Below, in pieces: positions 41,574 through 50,377 of a stretch of 64,000 nucleotides of DNA (within the stretch, counting starts at the first letter, position 1; the number at the start of each line of letters is the position of its first letter). The stretch is from Stenotrophomonas rhizophila. GTDB taxonomy: Bacteria; Pseudomonadota; Gammaproteobacteria; Xanthomonadales; Xanthomonadaceae. The translations under genes and the position numbers were made by a program. Under the pieces are notes generated by a model. That model was not told the origin of the DNA. It worked only from the letters and a program-made list of their open reading frames with translations, and made no database searches. The DNA lies in NCBI RefSeq assembly GCF_003651185.1, contig NZ_RCDC01000006.1, positions 62,001 through 126,000 on the forward strand, in the 5' to 3' direction.

Positions 41574-41906
41574 GTGCTGCCCGATTCTCCGCAAGCGCCG
41601 CGCTCACCGTCGACGGTGCCGATCTCGGCCCAGCGACTGCCGCTGCTCGGCCTGGTCAGCTTCCTCGGCCTCCCCGTCGGTGCCGCCGCCGCCCACATCG
41701 CCACCGCTGCCAACCACGGGGTCACCGCGGGGGCCAGCACCACAGGCGTCTCCATCGGCGTACTCGCCTCGGCCGCCGTGGGTCTGATCGCCACGGTGGG
41801 CTCGCGCGTCCGTCAGGAGCGCTGGCCGTGGCTGGGCATCATCGGCGCGGTGCTCAGTGCTGCGCCGCTGGTGCTGTTCCTGGTCGGGATGATGTTCAAG
41901 CACTGA
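41574..41906 (+). CDS. Small membrane protein, unknown
   Basis: GTG 41574 with AGGAG seven bases upstream gives 110 residues; longer frames antisense to the lipoprotein are rejected. Three hydrophobic segments: LPLLGLVSFLGLPVGAAAAHI, VSIGVLASAAVGLIATVGS and WLGIIGAVLSAAPLVLFLVGMMF. Glycine/alanine-rich, no polar catalytic motif. Probably an inner-membrane protein of unknown role. Confidence 0.68.
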   Translation: MLPDSPQAPRSPSTVPISAQRLPLLGLVSFLGLPVGAAAAHIATAANHGVTAGASTTGVSIGVLASAAVGLIATVGSRVRQERWPWLGIIGAVLSAAPLVLFLVGMMFKH

Positions 41907-41961
41907 GGCAGCCAGTGAGGCACGGCTGCCGACGTGGCCACTCCGTGCGGTGGTGCGTCGA

Positions 41962-42981
41962 TCAAGCAGGCAGCGCTGCGTCCAGGCGGTGTACTTCCAC
42001 GGTCACGTGCACCAGCTCTTCATGCACAGACAGCGCCTCACGGATCTGATCGGCACTGAGCGGATCGGCGCTCACCAGGCTGGCCACGACCGCGTACTTG
42101 CCGCGGCCTACCTGCCAGACGTGCAGGTCGGACAGCTGCGCCGACCACGGCCCCTGTTCGATCACCTCGCGTACCTCCGCCACCACCGGTGCGTCCATCT
42201 GCGCATCCAGCAACACGCGGCTGGTGTCGCGCAGCAGGCCGATCGCCCAGACGGTGACCAGTACTGCGCCCACCAGGCCCATCACCGGGTCCAGCCACGC
42301 TGCCCCCCAGACCTTGCCGCCGATCAGGGCGGCGATCGCGAGCACCGAGGTGGCGGCGTCGGCGATGACGTGCAGGTAGGCCGAGCGCAGGTTGAGGTCC
42401 TGTGTGCCATGGGCGCCATGACCGTGGTCGTGGTGGTCTGCGTGACCGCCGTGACCGCTCTGCTCATGCGCGTGGTGGTGCCCATGCCCATGGTGTTGGC
42501 CATGCGGGTGATGCCCGTGGTCATGGTTGTCGCGCAGCCACCATGCGCACAGCAGATTGACCGCCAGCCCGACCACCGCGATCGCAATGGCCTCGTTGTA
42601 GTGGATGGCACTGGGCACGAACAGCCGCTGCCCGGACTGCACGGCCATCAGCAGCGCGACGCCGAGCAGGGCAATGGCACTGGTGTAACCCGCCAGGATC
42701 TCGACCTTCCAGGTGCCGAAGGTGAAGCGATGGTCGTGTGCATGGCGGCGTGCGAAACCGTACGCGAACACAGACAGCCCCAGCGCCAGTGCGTGCGAGC
42801 TCATGTGCCAGCCGTCGGCGAGCACGGCCATGGAGTTGAACCACCACCCGCCGATGATCTCCACGATCATCATCGCCGTGGTCAGCCAGAGCGCGCGCTG
42901 CGTGCTGCGCTCGGCCAGGGGATTGCCACCGTCGAAGCGATGGGTGTGGCGGCGGGCGTCGGCGGCAGCGTTGAGGATCAT
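41962..42981 (-). CDS. dmeF: CDF family Co/Ni efflux transporter
   Basis: A 339-residue cation diffusion facilitator from ATG 42981 (the frame extends to 43035 but that overlaps the operator and the divergent gene). Six membrane helices with the metal site NSMAVLADGWHMSSH (helix 2) and HVIADAATSVLAIAALIGG (helix 5), and a long histidine loop between helices 4 and 5 (NHDHGHHPHGQHHGHG... to HDHGHGAHG, about 175-215). The CDF C-terminal domain closes with LHVWQVGRGKYAVVASL. The DmeF assignment rests on the H-rich loop plus the adjacent RcnR-type regulator; metals are inferred as cobalt and nickel. Confidence 0.88.
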   Translation of the reverse strand: MILNAAADARRHTHRFDGGNPLAERSTQRALWLTTAMMIVEIIGGWWFNSMAVLADGWHMSSHALALGLSVFAYGFARRHAHDHRFTFGTWKVEILAGYTSAIALLGVALLMAVQSGQRLFVPSAIHYNEAIAIAVVGLAVNLLCAWWLRDNHDHGHHPHGQHHGHGHHHAHEQSGHGGHADHHDHGHGAHGTQDLNLRSAYLHVIADAATSVLAIAALIGGKVWGAAWLDPVMGLVGAVLVTVWAIGLLRDTSRVLLDAQMDAPVVAEVREVIEQGPWSAQLSDLHVWQVGRGKYAVVASLVSADPLSADQIREALSVHEELVHVTVEVHRLDAALPA

Positions 42982-43002
42982 GGGGCAATCCAACCATTGG
43001 AC

Positions 43003-43021
43003 TATACCCCCATAGGGTATA
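43003..43021. promoter_or_regulatory. DmeR operator between dmeR and dmeF
   Basis: TATACCC-CCATA-GGGTATA, a perfect seven-base inverted repeat with C/G tracts, the form of CsoR/RcnR-family operators. It lies 13 bases before the dmeR ATG and 22 before the dmeF ATG, so one site can silence both. Confidence 0.75.
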
Positions 43022-43033
43022 TGCTCCGGCCCC

Positions 43034-43309
43034 ATGTCGCACGTTCAACACCACCGCAGACCCTTGCTCGCCCGGGTCCGCCGCATGGCGGGCCAGGTCG
43101 CCGCACTCGAAGCCTCCCTGCAGTCGGCCGAGGCCGATTGCACCGATGTCCTGATGCAGGCCTCGGCCGTGCGCGGGGCGGCACACGCACTGTTGATGGC
43201 GCTGCTCGATGAGCACCTGCAGGAGCACGTGGTCGGCCCAGACGATCCGGTCGAGCGCGCGGCCGAGGCCCAGGTGCTGGTCAAGCTGCTGCGCGCCTAC
43301 GGCAAGTAG
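43034..43309 (+). CDS. dmeR: Metal-sensing repressor, RcnR/FrmR family (DmeR-like)
   Basis: A 91-residue all-helical repressor. The N-terminal MSHVQHHRRPLLARVRRMAGQVAALE gives the His ligands and the DNA-binding basic face; CTDVLMQASAVRGAAHALLMALLDEHLQEHV supplies the family's Cys (about 35) and His (about 60) ligands. The MSHxxHH start is as in Co/Ni-responsive members rather than copper CsoR. It is divergent from the CDF exporter with a shared operator, so it should release on metal binding. Confidence 0.9.
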   Translation: MSHVQHHRRPLLARVRRMAGQVAALEASLQSAEADCTDVLMQASAVRGAAHALLMALLDEHLQEHVVGPDDPVERAAEAQVLVKLLRAYGK

Positions 43310-43331
43310 GCGACGCAGCGCTCGCGCCGGC

Positions 43332-43703
43332 TCAGTGCCGGTGCCGCCGCCAGGCGTTCCACACGTGCGTGCTGGCCAACAGCAGGCTGCCGACCACGGT
43401 CATCGGGGTTTCGGCCTCGTGGCTCGGCCAGCCCATGGCGCCGGCCAGCAGCAACAGCAGCCCGACCAACGCGGCGGCCATCGCCAGCACGGGCAGACGG
43501 TGCTGGCGGTGCGCGCGCCACAGCGCGAAGCCGGTCACCGGCGCGGCAATCGCTACGAACAGGGCATGCACCCACTCGGCTTCGGCCCACACCCCCATCA
43601 GCGGGAGCATCGCCGCGAGCAGCGGCAGGGCCAGGCAGTGCAGCAGGCATAGGCCGGACAGCGCGATGGCGCCGGCATCCAACAGGGCAGAGGATCGCTT
43701 CAT
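43332..43703 (-). CDS. MerC-domain membrane protein
   Basis: A 123-residue protein from ATG 43703 with four hydrophobic helices. Helix 1 carries the MerC-type paired Cys signature (GAIALSGLCLLHCLALPLLAAMLPLMG, Cys16 and Cys20); EWVHALFVAIAAPVTGFALWRAH and the final STHVWNAWRRHRH give the other features. MerC proteins were described in mercury uptake; chromosomal ones beside Zur boxes are more likely zinc-related. It is divergent from the CobW-type gene over a Zur-like box. Confidence 0.82.
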   Translation of the reverse strand: MKRSSALLDAGAIALSGLCLLHCLALPLLAAMLPLMGVWAEAEWVHALFVAIAAPVTGFALWRAHRQHRLPVLAMAAALVGLLLLLAGAMGWPSHEAETPMTVVGSLLLASTHVWNAWRRHRH

Positions 43704-43727
43704 GGGGCGTGGGGGTCTTGGTCTGTG

Positions 43728-43746
43728 AATGTTATATAGTAACATT
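43728..43746. promoter_or_regulatory. Zur-like box
   Basis: AATGTTA-TATAG-TAACATT, perfect seven-base arms, close to the proteobacterial Zur consensus (GAAATGTTATAnTATAACATTTC). It lies 24 bases before the merC-like ATG and 27 before the zinc chaperone ATG. Zinc-bound Zur should repress both; they would be induced on zinc starvation. Confidence 0.78.
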
Positions 43747-43773
43747 TCACTTCCCCTCCAGACCTGCTCCGCC

Positions 43774-45105
43774 ATGACTGCCTCTGCTGCCCTTCATGAT
43801 TCCCGTCTTCCGGTGACGGTGCTGTCCGGCTTCCTCGGTGCCGGCAAGACCACCCTGCTCAATCAGCTGCTGCGCAACCGCGAGGGCCGCCGGGTGGCGG
43901 TGATCGTCAACGACATGAGCGAGATCAATGTCGATGCGCAGCTGGTCCGCGATGGCGGCGCGGCGCTGAGCCGCACCGAGGAGACGCTGGTGGAGTTCAG
44001 CAACGGCTGCATCTGCTGCACGCTGCGCGATGACCTGCTGCACGAGGTGCGCAGGCTTGCGGCGGAGGGGCGCTATGACTACCTGCTGATCGAGTCGACC
44101 GGGATCGCCGAGCCGATGCCGGTCGCGGCGACCTTCTCGGTACGCGATGAGGATGGCTTCAGTCTGAGCGACATCGCGCGGCTGGATACGCTGGTGACGG
44201 TGGTCGATGGCGCGCAGTTTCTGCAGGATTTCGGCTCAAGCGACCGGCTGATCGACCGCGGCCAGCAGGCCGGTGAGGACGACGACCGTGGCGTGGTCAA
44301 TCTGCTTGCCGAACAGATCGAGTTCGCCAACGTGATCGTGGTGAGCAAGTGCGATCTGATCGACGACGACACGCTGCAATCCACGCTGGCCGTGCTGCGC
44401 GCGATGAACCGCGATGCGCGGCTGGTGCTGTCCGAACACGGCAACGTGCCGCTGCACGAGGTGCTCGATACCGGCCGCTACGACTTCGTCAAAGCGCAGC
44501 TGGCACCGGGCTGGATGCAGGCGCTGCGTGGCCAGCACACGCCGGAGACCGAGGAATACGGCATCACCAGTTTCGTCTACCGCTCGCGCCGGCCGTTCCA
44601 TCCGCAACGCTTTGCGCGCTTGCTGGAGACCGGGCTGGGCAGCGTGATCCGCAGCAAGGGCTTCTTCTGGCTGGCCAACCGCATGGACTCGGTGGGCGAG
44701 CTCTCCAGTGTCGGTGCGGCCACGCAGACCTCGGTCGCGGGGGTCTGGTACGCCTCGCGCGAGCGCATGGAGGCGGGCCTGGAGAACACCGTGCCCGAGC
44801 TGCCGCCCACGCGCGTGCCCTACACGGATATCGGCTGGGCACGCCAGCAGGCGTCGTGCTGGACCGCGCCGCTGCCCACCGTGGATCAGGTCGGCGATGC
44901 GGGCGAGTACCAGGCGATGCGCAGGCTGTGGCATCCGTGGTGGGGCGACCGCCGCCAGGAGCTGGCGGTGATCGGCGTGGCGATGGACGAGCACGCGGTG
45001 CGTGCCGAGCTGGATGCCTGCCTGCTCAACGATGAGGAACTGCGCGCCGGACCGCTGTTGTGGCAGTTGCTGCCGGATGCGTTCCCGGCGTGGGCGCGCG
45101 CATGA
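43774..45105 (+). CDS. CobW/COG0523 GTPase, zinc chaperone (ZigA-like)
   Basis: A 443-residue protein from ATG 43774; the frame's earlier ATG (43729) falls inside the Zur box and is rejected. N-terminal P-loop [14 protein letters not shown], the metal site [13 protein letters not shown] (CxCC), and guanine motif VVSKCDL. The C-terminal CobW domain follows ([34 protein letters not shown]). COG0523 G3E GTPases deliver zinc to proteins under starvation. The Zur box strongly supports zinc over other metals. Confidence 0.9.
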   Translation: MTASAALHDSRLPVTVLSGFLGAGKTTLLNQLLRNREGRRVAVIVNDMSEINVDAQLVRDGGAALSRTEETLVEFSNGCICCTLRDDLLHEVRRLAAEGRYDYLLIESTGIAEPMPVAATFSVRDEDGFSLSDIARLDTLVTVVDGAQFLQDFGSSDRLIDRGQQAGEDDDRGVVNLLAEQIEFANVIVVSKCDLIDDDTLQSTLAVLRAMNRDARLVLSEHGNVPLHEVLDTGRYDFVKAQLAPGWMQALRGQHTPETEEYGITSFVYRSRRPFHPQRFARLLETGLGSVIRSKGFFWLANRMDSVGELSSVGAATQTSVAGVWYASRERMEAGLENTVPELPPTRVPYTDIGWARQQASCWTAPLPTVDQVGDAGEYQAMRRLWHPWWGDRRQELAVIGVAMDEHAVRAELDACLLNDEELRAGPLLWQLLPDAFPAWARA

Positions 45106-45115
45106 GCCGAACGCT

Positions 45116-46726
45116 TTACACCGGCGTCAGCTGCCACCCCTGATCGGATGCGCGCAGGGTATGGCTCAAGCCGACCGCCTGCAGCAGCGCGTCATCGTGT
45201 GACACGATCATCAACGTGCCGCTGTACTGGCGGAGCATCTGCTCCAGCGCGGCCAGCGAGGGCAGGTCGAGGTGATTGCCGGGTTCGTCGAGCAGCAGCA
45301 GTTGCGGCGGCGTCTGTGCGTACAGCACCGACGCCAGCGCCGCCTTCAGGCGTTCGCCACCGCTGAGCGTGGCCAACGGCCGCAGGCTGCGCTCGGCATC
45401 CAGGCCGAGCAGGGCCAACTGCGTGCGCAGCGTGCCTTCGCTGGCCAACGGATGCGCGCGCTGCAGCAGTGACAGGGCCGAGGCGTCGCCGGGCAGCATC
45501 GTGAGCGACTGATCGAGCAGGGCGACGCTCGCCGCCACATCGACGTGCCCCGACACCGGCTGCAACGTGCCCGCCAACACCTTCAAGAGCGTGGATTTGC
45601 CACTGCCGTTGCGGCCCTGCACGCCGATCCGCTGGCCGCGCTGCACCGTGAGGTCCAGCGTCATCCAAGGTGCCTGCACCCACGGTAGTTCGGCGGCGAT
45701 GAGCTCGGCCACGCGCTGGGGCCCGGGCTGGTGGATCACCGGGGCGAGCAGGGCGATCTCGATGTCCTGTTCCACCTCGCCGGCAGCCTCGCGCACGCGC
45801 GCATCCAGTTCGGTGCGGCGCTCGTGCTGCTGTGTTTGCAAGCGGCCGGCGCTGTGCTCGCTGCGGTTCTTCATGCCACCGAGCAGGATCGGTGCCTGGT
45901 TGGCGGTGCGTGCCTCGCGTGTGGCGCGCGCCTGCCGATGCGCCATCTTTTCGCGCTGATCGCGCAGCTCGGTCTGCTGCTGGCGGCGCTCGCGCTTGCG
46001 CAGGGCCAGTTGGGCATCCGCGCTGCGCCGCTGGTCCTGCTTCTGTTCGGTGTAGAGATCGTAGTTGCCGCCGTACTGGCGCAGCCCGCCGGGCGACAGT
46101 TCGACGGTGCGCGCCATGTGCCGCAGCAGCGTGCGGTCGTGGCTGATCACGATCAGGCCGCCGTGCCAGCGCTGCAGCGCCTCGATCAGGCGTGCGCGAT
46201 GGGCGGCGTCAAGGTGGTTGCTGGGTTCATCCAGGATCAGGCCCTCGGCACCGGACAGGAACGCACCGGCCAGCGCGACCTGCATCGCCTGGCCACCACT
46301 GAGCGTGGCCGCCGGCCGCAGGGGATCCAGCGCGGGCAGCCCGAGCAGCTGCCATTGCGCCTGCAACTGCTCGCGGAGGTCCCAGCGCTCCCCCACACGG
46401 GTGAAGTCGTCCGGATCGACGCTGCCGGCTTCGATGCGGTGCAGGGCGTCGAGCACTGCGCCGACACCGGCCAGATCGGCGATACGGCCTGCGGGCACGC
46501 CGCTGTGCTGCGTGAGCAGGTGCACCGGCCCGCTGCGCACGATGCGGCCGGCCGTGGGCGTGAGATCGCCACTGAGCAGGTGCGCGAGCAGGCTTTTGCC
46601 CACGCCGTTGCGCCCGACCAGGCCGGTCGGGGTGCCGTCGAACGCGGCGGACAGTTCGGAAAACAGAACCCGGCCGTCGGGCAGGGTATGCGTCACGCGA
46701 TCGAGCGTGAGAGCGAATGCGGTCAT
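45116..46726 (-). CDS. ABC-F family ATPase
   Basis: A 536-residue soluble protein from ATG 46726 (MTAFALTLDRVTHTL) with two ABC domains and no membrane span. First domain: Walker A GLVGRNGVGKSLL, signature LSGGQAMQV, Walker B GLILDEPSNHLD. Second: GVQGRNGSGKSTLL, LSGGERLKAAL, LLLLDEPGNHLDL. The linker (QKQDQRRSADAQLALRKRERRQQQ) is charged and helical. ABC-F proteins act on ribosomes rather than in transport. Subgroup uncertain. Confidence 0.9.
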   Translation of the reverse strand: MTAFALTLDRVTHTLPDGRVLFSELSAAFDGTPTGLVGRNGVGKSLLAHLLSGDLTPTAGRIVRSGPVHLLTQHSGVPAGRIADLAGVGAVLDALHRIEAGSVDPDDFTRVGERWDLREQLQAQWQLLGLPALDPLRPAATLSGGQAMQVALAGAFLSGAEGLILDEPSNHLDAAHRARLIEALQRWHGGLIVISHDRTLLRHMARTVELSPGGLRQYGGNYDLYTEQKQDQRRSADAQLALRKRERRQQQTELRDQREKMAHRQARATREARTANQAPILLGGMKNRSEHSAGRLQTQQHERRTELDARVREAAGEVEQDIEIALLAPVIHQPGPQRVAELIAAELPWVQAPWMTLDLTVQRGQRIGVQGRNGSGKSTLLKVLAGTLQPVSGHVDVAASVALLDQSLTMLPGDASALSLLQRAHPLASEGTLRTQLALLGLDAERSLRPLATLSGGERLKAALASVLYAQTPPQLLLLDEPGNHLDLPSLAALEQMLRQYSGTLMIVSHDDALLQAVGLSHTLRASDQGWQLTPV

Positions 46727-46901
46727 GCGACCTCCATTGGATGCCAAAGACTCCCCTCCTGCGGAACAGGTGGGTGGAGACGGGCCGTCAGACGACGGCG
46801 GCATCAATGGCGCATGTAGGCCTACCTCGGCAACAAAGGCGGCTGACTGCCGCGCGGCCAGTATAAAACCGCCCGGCGGCAGGGCGATGAACGCCGCCTG
46901 C

Positions 46902-47804
46902 TCAGCAGCTGACGCCGGTCAGCCGGGCGCTGATGAAATCGATGAAGACCCGCAGCTTGGGCAGCACATGGCGGCCGGAGGGCCACAGCAGGTAGAAGGT
47001 GCCGCAGGCATGGATACGGTCGGCCATCACCCGCTGCAGGCGGCCGTCGGCCAGTGCCTCGCGCACCGAGTGCTCGGGGATGTAGGCGATGCCGCGCCCG
47101 GCCAGCGCGAAGGCCAGCCGCGCTTCGATCGTATTGCTGACCATCGAGACCGGCAGTGCGAGCGGCGCGGCGCCCGGCGTCTGCGGCAGCGGCCACGGCT
47201 CCAGCTTGCCGCTGCTGGGGAAGCGGTAGTGCAGGCAGTCGTGGTGCAACAGATCCTCAGGCGCGCATGGGGTGCCGCGGCGGGCCAGGTAATCCGGGGA
47301 GGCGACCAGATAGCGCGGAAACACGCCGAGCTGTCGGGCGCTCAGGCGCGAGTCGGTCGGCTCGCTGACCCGCAGCACGGCGTCGAAGCCTTCCTCGATC
47401 ACATCCACCAGCCGGTCATCGAAATCCAGCTCCAGGCGGATGCCGGGATACGCGGCCATGAACTCGGTGAGCAGCGGCAGCGAGATGTCGCCGACCAGCG
47501 GCAGACTGACCCGCAGCACCCCCGTGGGCGCCTCGGTCTGCTGGACCAGCTCGTCACGGGCGGCGTCACGCTCATCGAGGATGCGCCGGCACCGGACCAG
47601 GAAGCGCTCGCCCTCGGCGGTGAGGGTGACGCTGCGGGTGCTGCGATGAAACAGCCGCACGCCGAGTGCCTGCTCCAGCCGCGACACCGTCTTGCCGGCC
47701 GCCGAGGCGGAGATGCCGAGCATGCGGCCGGTCTCGACGAAGCTGCGGGTGTCGGCGACCTGCACGAAGGTCTGCAGGTTGCCGAGATTGTCCAAGGCTG
47801 ACAT
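46902..47804 (-). CDS. LysR family transcriptional regulator
   Basis: A 300-residue regulator from ATG 47804. Winged helix (DNLGNLQTFVQVADTRSFVETGRMLGISASAAGKTVSRLEQALGVRLFHRSTRSVTLT) and a LysR substrate-binding domain (GVLRVSLPLVGDISLPLLTEFMAAYPGIRLELDF). It is divergent from the MFS transporter at 48112 with about 300 bases between and probably controls it. Confidence 0.9.
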   Translation of the reverse strand: MSALDNLGNLQTFVQVADTRSFVETGRMLGISASAAGKTVSRLEQALGVRLFHRSTRSVTLTAEGERFLVRCRRILDERDAARDELVQQTEAPTGVLRVSLPLVGDISLPLLTEFMAAYPGIRLELDFDDRLVDVIEEGFDAVLRVSEPTDSRLSARQLGVFPRYLVASPDYLARRGTPCAPEDLLHHDCLHYRFPSSGKLEPWPLPQTPGAAPLALPVSMVSNTIEARLAFALAGRGIAYIPEHSVREALADGRLQRVMADRIHACGTFYLLWPSGRHVLPKLRVFIDFISARLTGVSC

Positions 47805-48111
47805 GGGCGGTTGCACGGGGGGGGAAGGGGGGAACTGTAGCGGTCGGCAGCGCTGGCGGGGCGGGAGGCGGGGGCATCGGCCCGCAACACTGCGGTGCGC
47901 CGGTGCTTGGTTCCGGCCGAAGACCTTGGCGGGAGGGCACTTCACCGATTGCGGCCTGGCCGGTCCGGAATGTGCGGAGCGCCAACCGGCTGTTTCCCTG
48001 GCGGCTCAACGCCTACCGTGGCGCTCCCCCTTCTGCTGGTGCCCCCATGTCCTCCCTACCAGAGCTCCGCGAGCCCACCTCCTTCGATGCGCTACCCACC
48101 CAGGCGCGCCC
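47805..48111. other. Divergent intergenic region, LysR/MFS
   Basis: About 307 bases with no supported gene; long frames here are upstream extensions of the MFS frame. It should contain the LysR binding sites (T-n11-A type), but none is obvious by eye. Confidence 0.4.
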
Positions 48112-49314
48112 ATGAGCGGGCACGCGGTCGGTTCCACCGCCATCCCCCAGCCCAACGCCGCCAGCCGGTTGCCGTTCGGCGGGCTGCTGGCGCTGGCCTG
48201 CGCGGGTTTCATCACCATCCTCACCGAGGCGCTTCCGGCCGGCCTGCTTTCGCCGATGAGCGCCGATCTCGGCGTCAGCCGCGCGCTGGTCGGCCAGCTG
48301 GTCACGATCTACGCGCTGGGCTCGCTGGTCGCCGCGCTGCCGATGACCGCGCTGACCCGGCGCTGGCCGCGCCGCCCGCTGCTGCTGACCGCGATCGCCG
48401 GCTTCGTGGTGGTCAACACCATCACCGCGATGACGCACCACTACGGCCTGATGCTGGTCGCGCGCTTCTGCGCGGGCATCAGCGCGGGCCTGCTGTGGTC
48501 GCTGGTGGCCGGTTATGCCAGCCGCATGGTGGTGCCGCAGCTGCAGGGCCGCGCGATCGCGGTGGCGATGGTCGGCACGCCGCTGGCACTGTCGTTGGGC
48601 ATCCCCGCCGGCACGCTGCTCGGCCAGACCATCGGCTGGCGCTGGGCGTTCGGGTTGATGTCGCTGCTCAGCGTCGGCCTGCTGGTGTGGGCGCGGCTGG
48701 TGCTGCCGCCCTTGCCGGCCCCGGGCGCGGCGGCCCAGCAGCCGCTGGGCAACGTACTGCGGCTGCGCGGCATGCGCACCGCGTTGCTGACGATGTTCCT
48801 GTACGTGCTGGCGCACAACGTGCTCTACACCTACATCGAACCGTTTGCGGCGCTGTCCGGCGCGGCGGCCTGGCTGGATCGCCTGCTGCTGGTGTTCGGC
48901 GTGGCCGCGCTGGTCGGCATCTGGATCACCGGGCTGCTGGTGGACCGCTGGCTGCGCGCGCTGGTGGTCGCCAGCACGGTAGCCTTTGCACTCTCGGCCG
49001 TGGCGTTCGGCCTGTGGCCGGGCTCGCCGTGGGTGCTGGTGATCGGCACGGTGGTCTGGGGAATCTCCTTCGGTGGCGTCCCCACGCTGTTCCAGACTGC
49101 CGTGGCGCGTCGTGCCGATGAGGCCGGGGACATCGCGCAGTCGTTCGTGGTGACGGGCTGGAATCTGGCCATCGCGCTGGCGGGCATCGTCGGCGGCGTG
49201 ATGCTGGAAACCGTCGGTGAACGCTGGCTGCCCGCGGTCCTGCTGGTGCTGCTGCTGGCCACGTTGGTGGCGGTGCTGCGCCAGCCGCGTGCGTGGGCCC
49301 CGATCGCGCACTGA
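48112..49314 (+). CDS. MFS transporter, DHA1-type drug/sugar efflux
   Basis: A 400-residue protein from ATG 48112 (MSGHAVGSTAIPQP) with 12 membrane helices. The FITILTEALPAGLLSPMSADLGVS start, the motif A-like segment ALTRRWPRRPLLLTA between helices 2 and 3, and GRAIAVAMVGTPLALSLGIPAGTLLG (motif C-like, helix 5) fit the AraJ/sugar-efflux DHA1 group. Substrate unknown. Divergent LysR regulator as in many drug exporters. Confidence 0.9.
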   Translation: MSGHAVGSTAIPQPNAASRLPFGGLLALACAGFITILTEALPAGLLSPMSADLGVSRALVGQLVTIYALGSLVAALPMTALTRRWPRRPLLLTAIAGFVVVNTITAMTHHYGLMLVARFCAGISAGLLWSLVAGYASRMVVPQLQGRAIAVAMVGTPLALSLGIPAGTLLGQTIGWRWAFGLMSLLSVGLLVWARLVLPPLPAPGAAAQQPLGNVLRLRGMRTALLTMFLYVLAHNVLYTYIEPFAALSGAAAWLDRLLLVFGVAALVGIWITGLLVDRWLRALVVASTVAFALSAVAFGLWPGSPWVLVIGTVVWGISFGGVPTLFQTAVARRADEAGDIAQSFVVTGWNLAIALAGIVGGVMLETVGERWLPAVLLVLLLATLVAVLRQPRAWAPIAH

Positions 49315-49393
49315 GCCCAGCCGCCGCACACGGCAAGGTGGGCCGCGATACCCGGCGCTATGCTGGGGCCGGGTATCGCGATGGGAGCAGCGG

Positions 49394-50368
49394 GTGCGCA
49401 AGGGATTCGTTCGATGGGGTGTGCTGGCACTGCTGTGCGTGGCCGGCAGCGCGTACGCAGTCGAGCCGGAGCGACGCATCGCGCTGACGATCGATGATCT
49501 GCCCTGGCAGCGTCTGGACGAACGCGCCGATCCCGCGCTTGCCGCCCGTCATGCGCAGTTGATCGCAGCCCTGAAGCGGGCCGACGTGCCGGTGGTGGGG
49601 TTCGTCAATGAGGTCAAACTCGAGGTGGATGGACAGGTGCAACCTGCGCGCGTGCAGATGCTGCGCGACTGGCGCGATGCCGGTTTCGAACTGGGCAACC
49701 ACACCTACGGCCATGTGGATCTGCACGCGATCGGCTTGCCCGCGTATGAGCAGGACATCCTGCGCGGTGAAGCTACCCTGCGCCCACTGCTGGCCGAAAC
49801 CGGGCAGGCACCGCGCTGGTTCCGGCATCCCTATCTGCGTGCCGGGCAATCCCCGGTAGAACGTGCTGCGCTGGGCGTGTTCCTGCAGCAGCACGGCTAT
49901 CAGGTCGCGCCGGTGACGGTCGACAACAGCGAGTGGATCTGGGCGTTCGCCTACGATCACGTGCGCGATACCGAGAGCGATCCCATCGCGCGGGAGGCCC
50001 GCCTGCGCCAGCTGCGCCGTGGCTATGTGCCCTACATGCTCAACAAGCTGGACTACTACGAGCAGCAGGGGCAGCAATTGCTGGGCCGGTTGCCTGCACA
50101 GGTGTGGTTGATCCACGCCAATGCGCTCAGCGCGGACTGTGTGGAAGAACTGGTCGCAGCCACGCGCCGGCGCGGCTATCGCTTCATCTCGCTGGAGGTG
50201 GCCCTGCAGGATCCGGCGTATCAGCATGCCGATGGCTACAACGGGGCCGGCGGCATCAGCTGGATCCAGCGCTGGGCGATGGCGGAGAACGCACCGAAGG
50301 CCTTCTACGCAGGCGAGCCCCAGGTACCGGCGTGGGTGATGACGCTGGCCGGCCTGGAGGCGGAATAA
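49394..50368 (+). CDS. Secreted polysaccharide deacetylase
   Basis: GTG 49394 with GGGAG six bases upstream gives 324 residues beginning VRKGFVRWGVLALLCVAGSAYA, a signal peptide. NodB-homology domain: RRIALTIDDLPW (metal-binding DD), GNHTYGHVDLH (H-x3-H) and RHPYLRAGQ. These bind a divalent metal in carbohydrate esterase family 4. The target polymer (peptidoglycan, chitooligosaccharide or exopolysaccharide) is not determinable. Confidence 0.87.
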   Translation: MRKGFVRWGVLALLCVAGSAYAVEPERRIALTIDDLPWQRLDERADPALAARHAQLIAALKRADVPVVGFVNEVKLEVDGQVQPARVQMLRDWRDAGFELGNHTYGHVDLHAIGLPAYEQDILRGEATLRPLLAETGQAPRWFRHPYLRAGQSPVERAALGVFLQQHGYQVAPVTVDNSEWIWAFAYDHVRDTESDPIAREARLRQLRRGYVPYMLNKLDYYEQQGQQLLGRLPAQVWLIHANALSADCVEELVAATRRRGYRFISLEVALQDPAYQHADGYNGAGGISWIQRWAMAENAPKAFYAGEPQVPAWVMTLAGLEAE

Positions 50369-50377
50369 CGCAAGGGC

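Noticed and set aside
43729..43773. Earlier ATG for the zinc chaperone
   Set aside because: Falls inside the Zur-like box; the CobW domain starts after ATG 43774.
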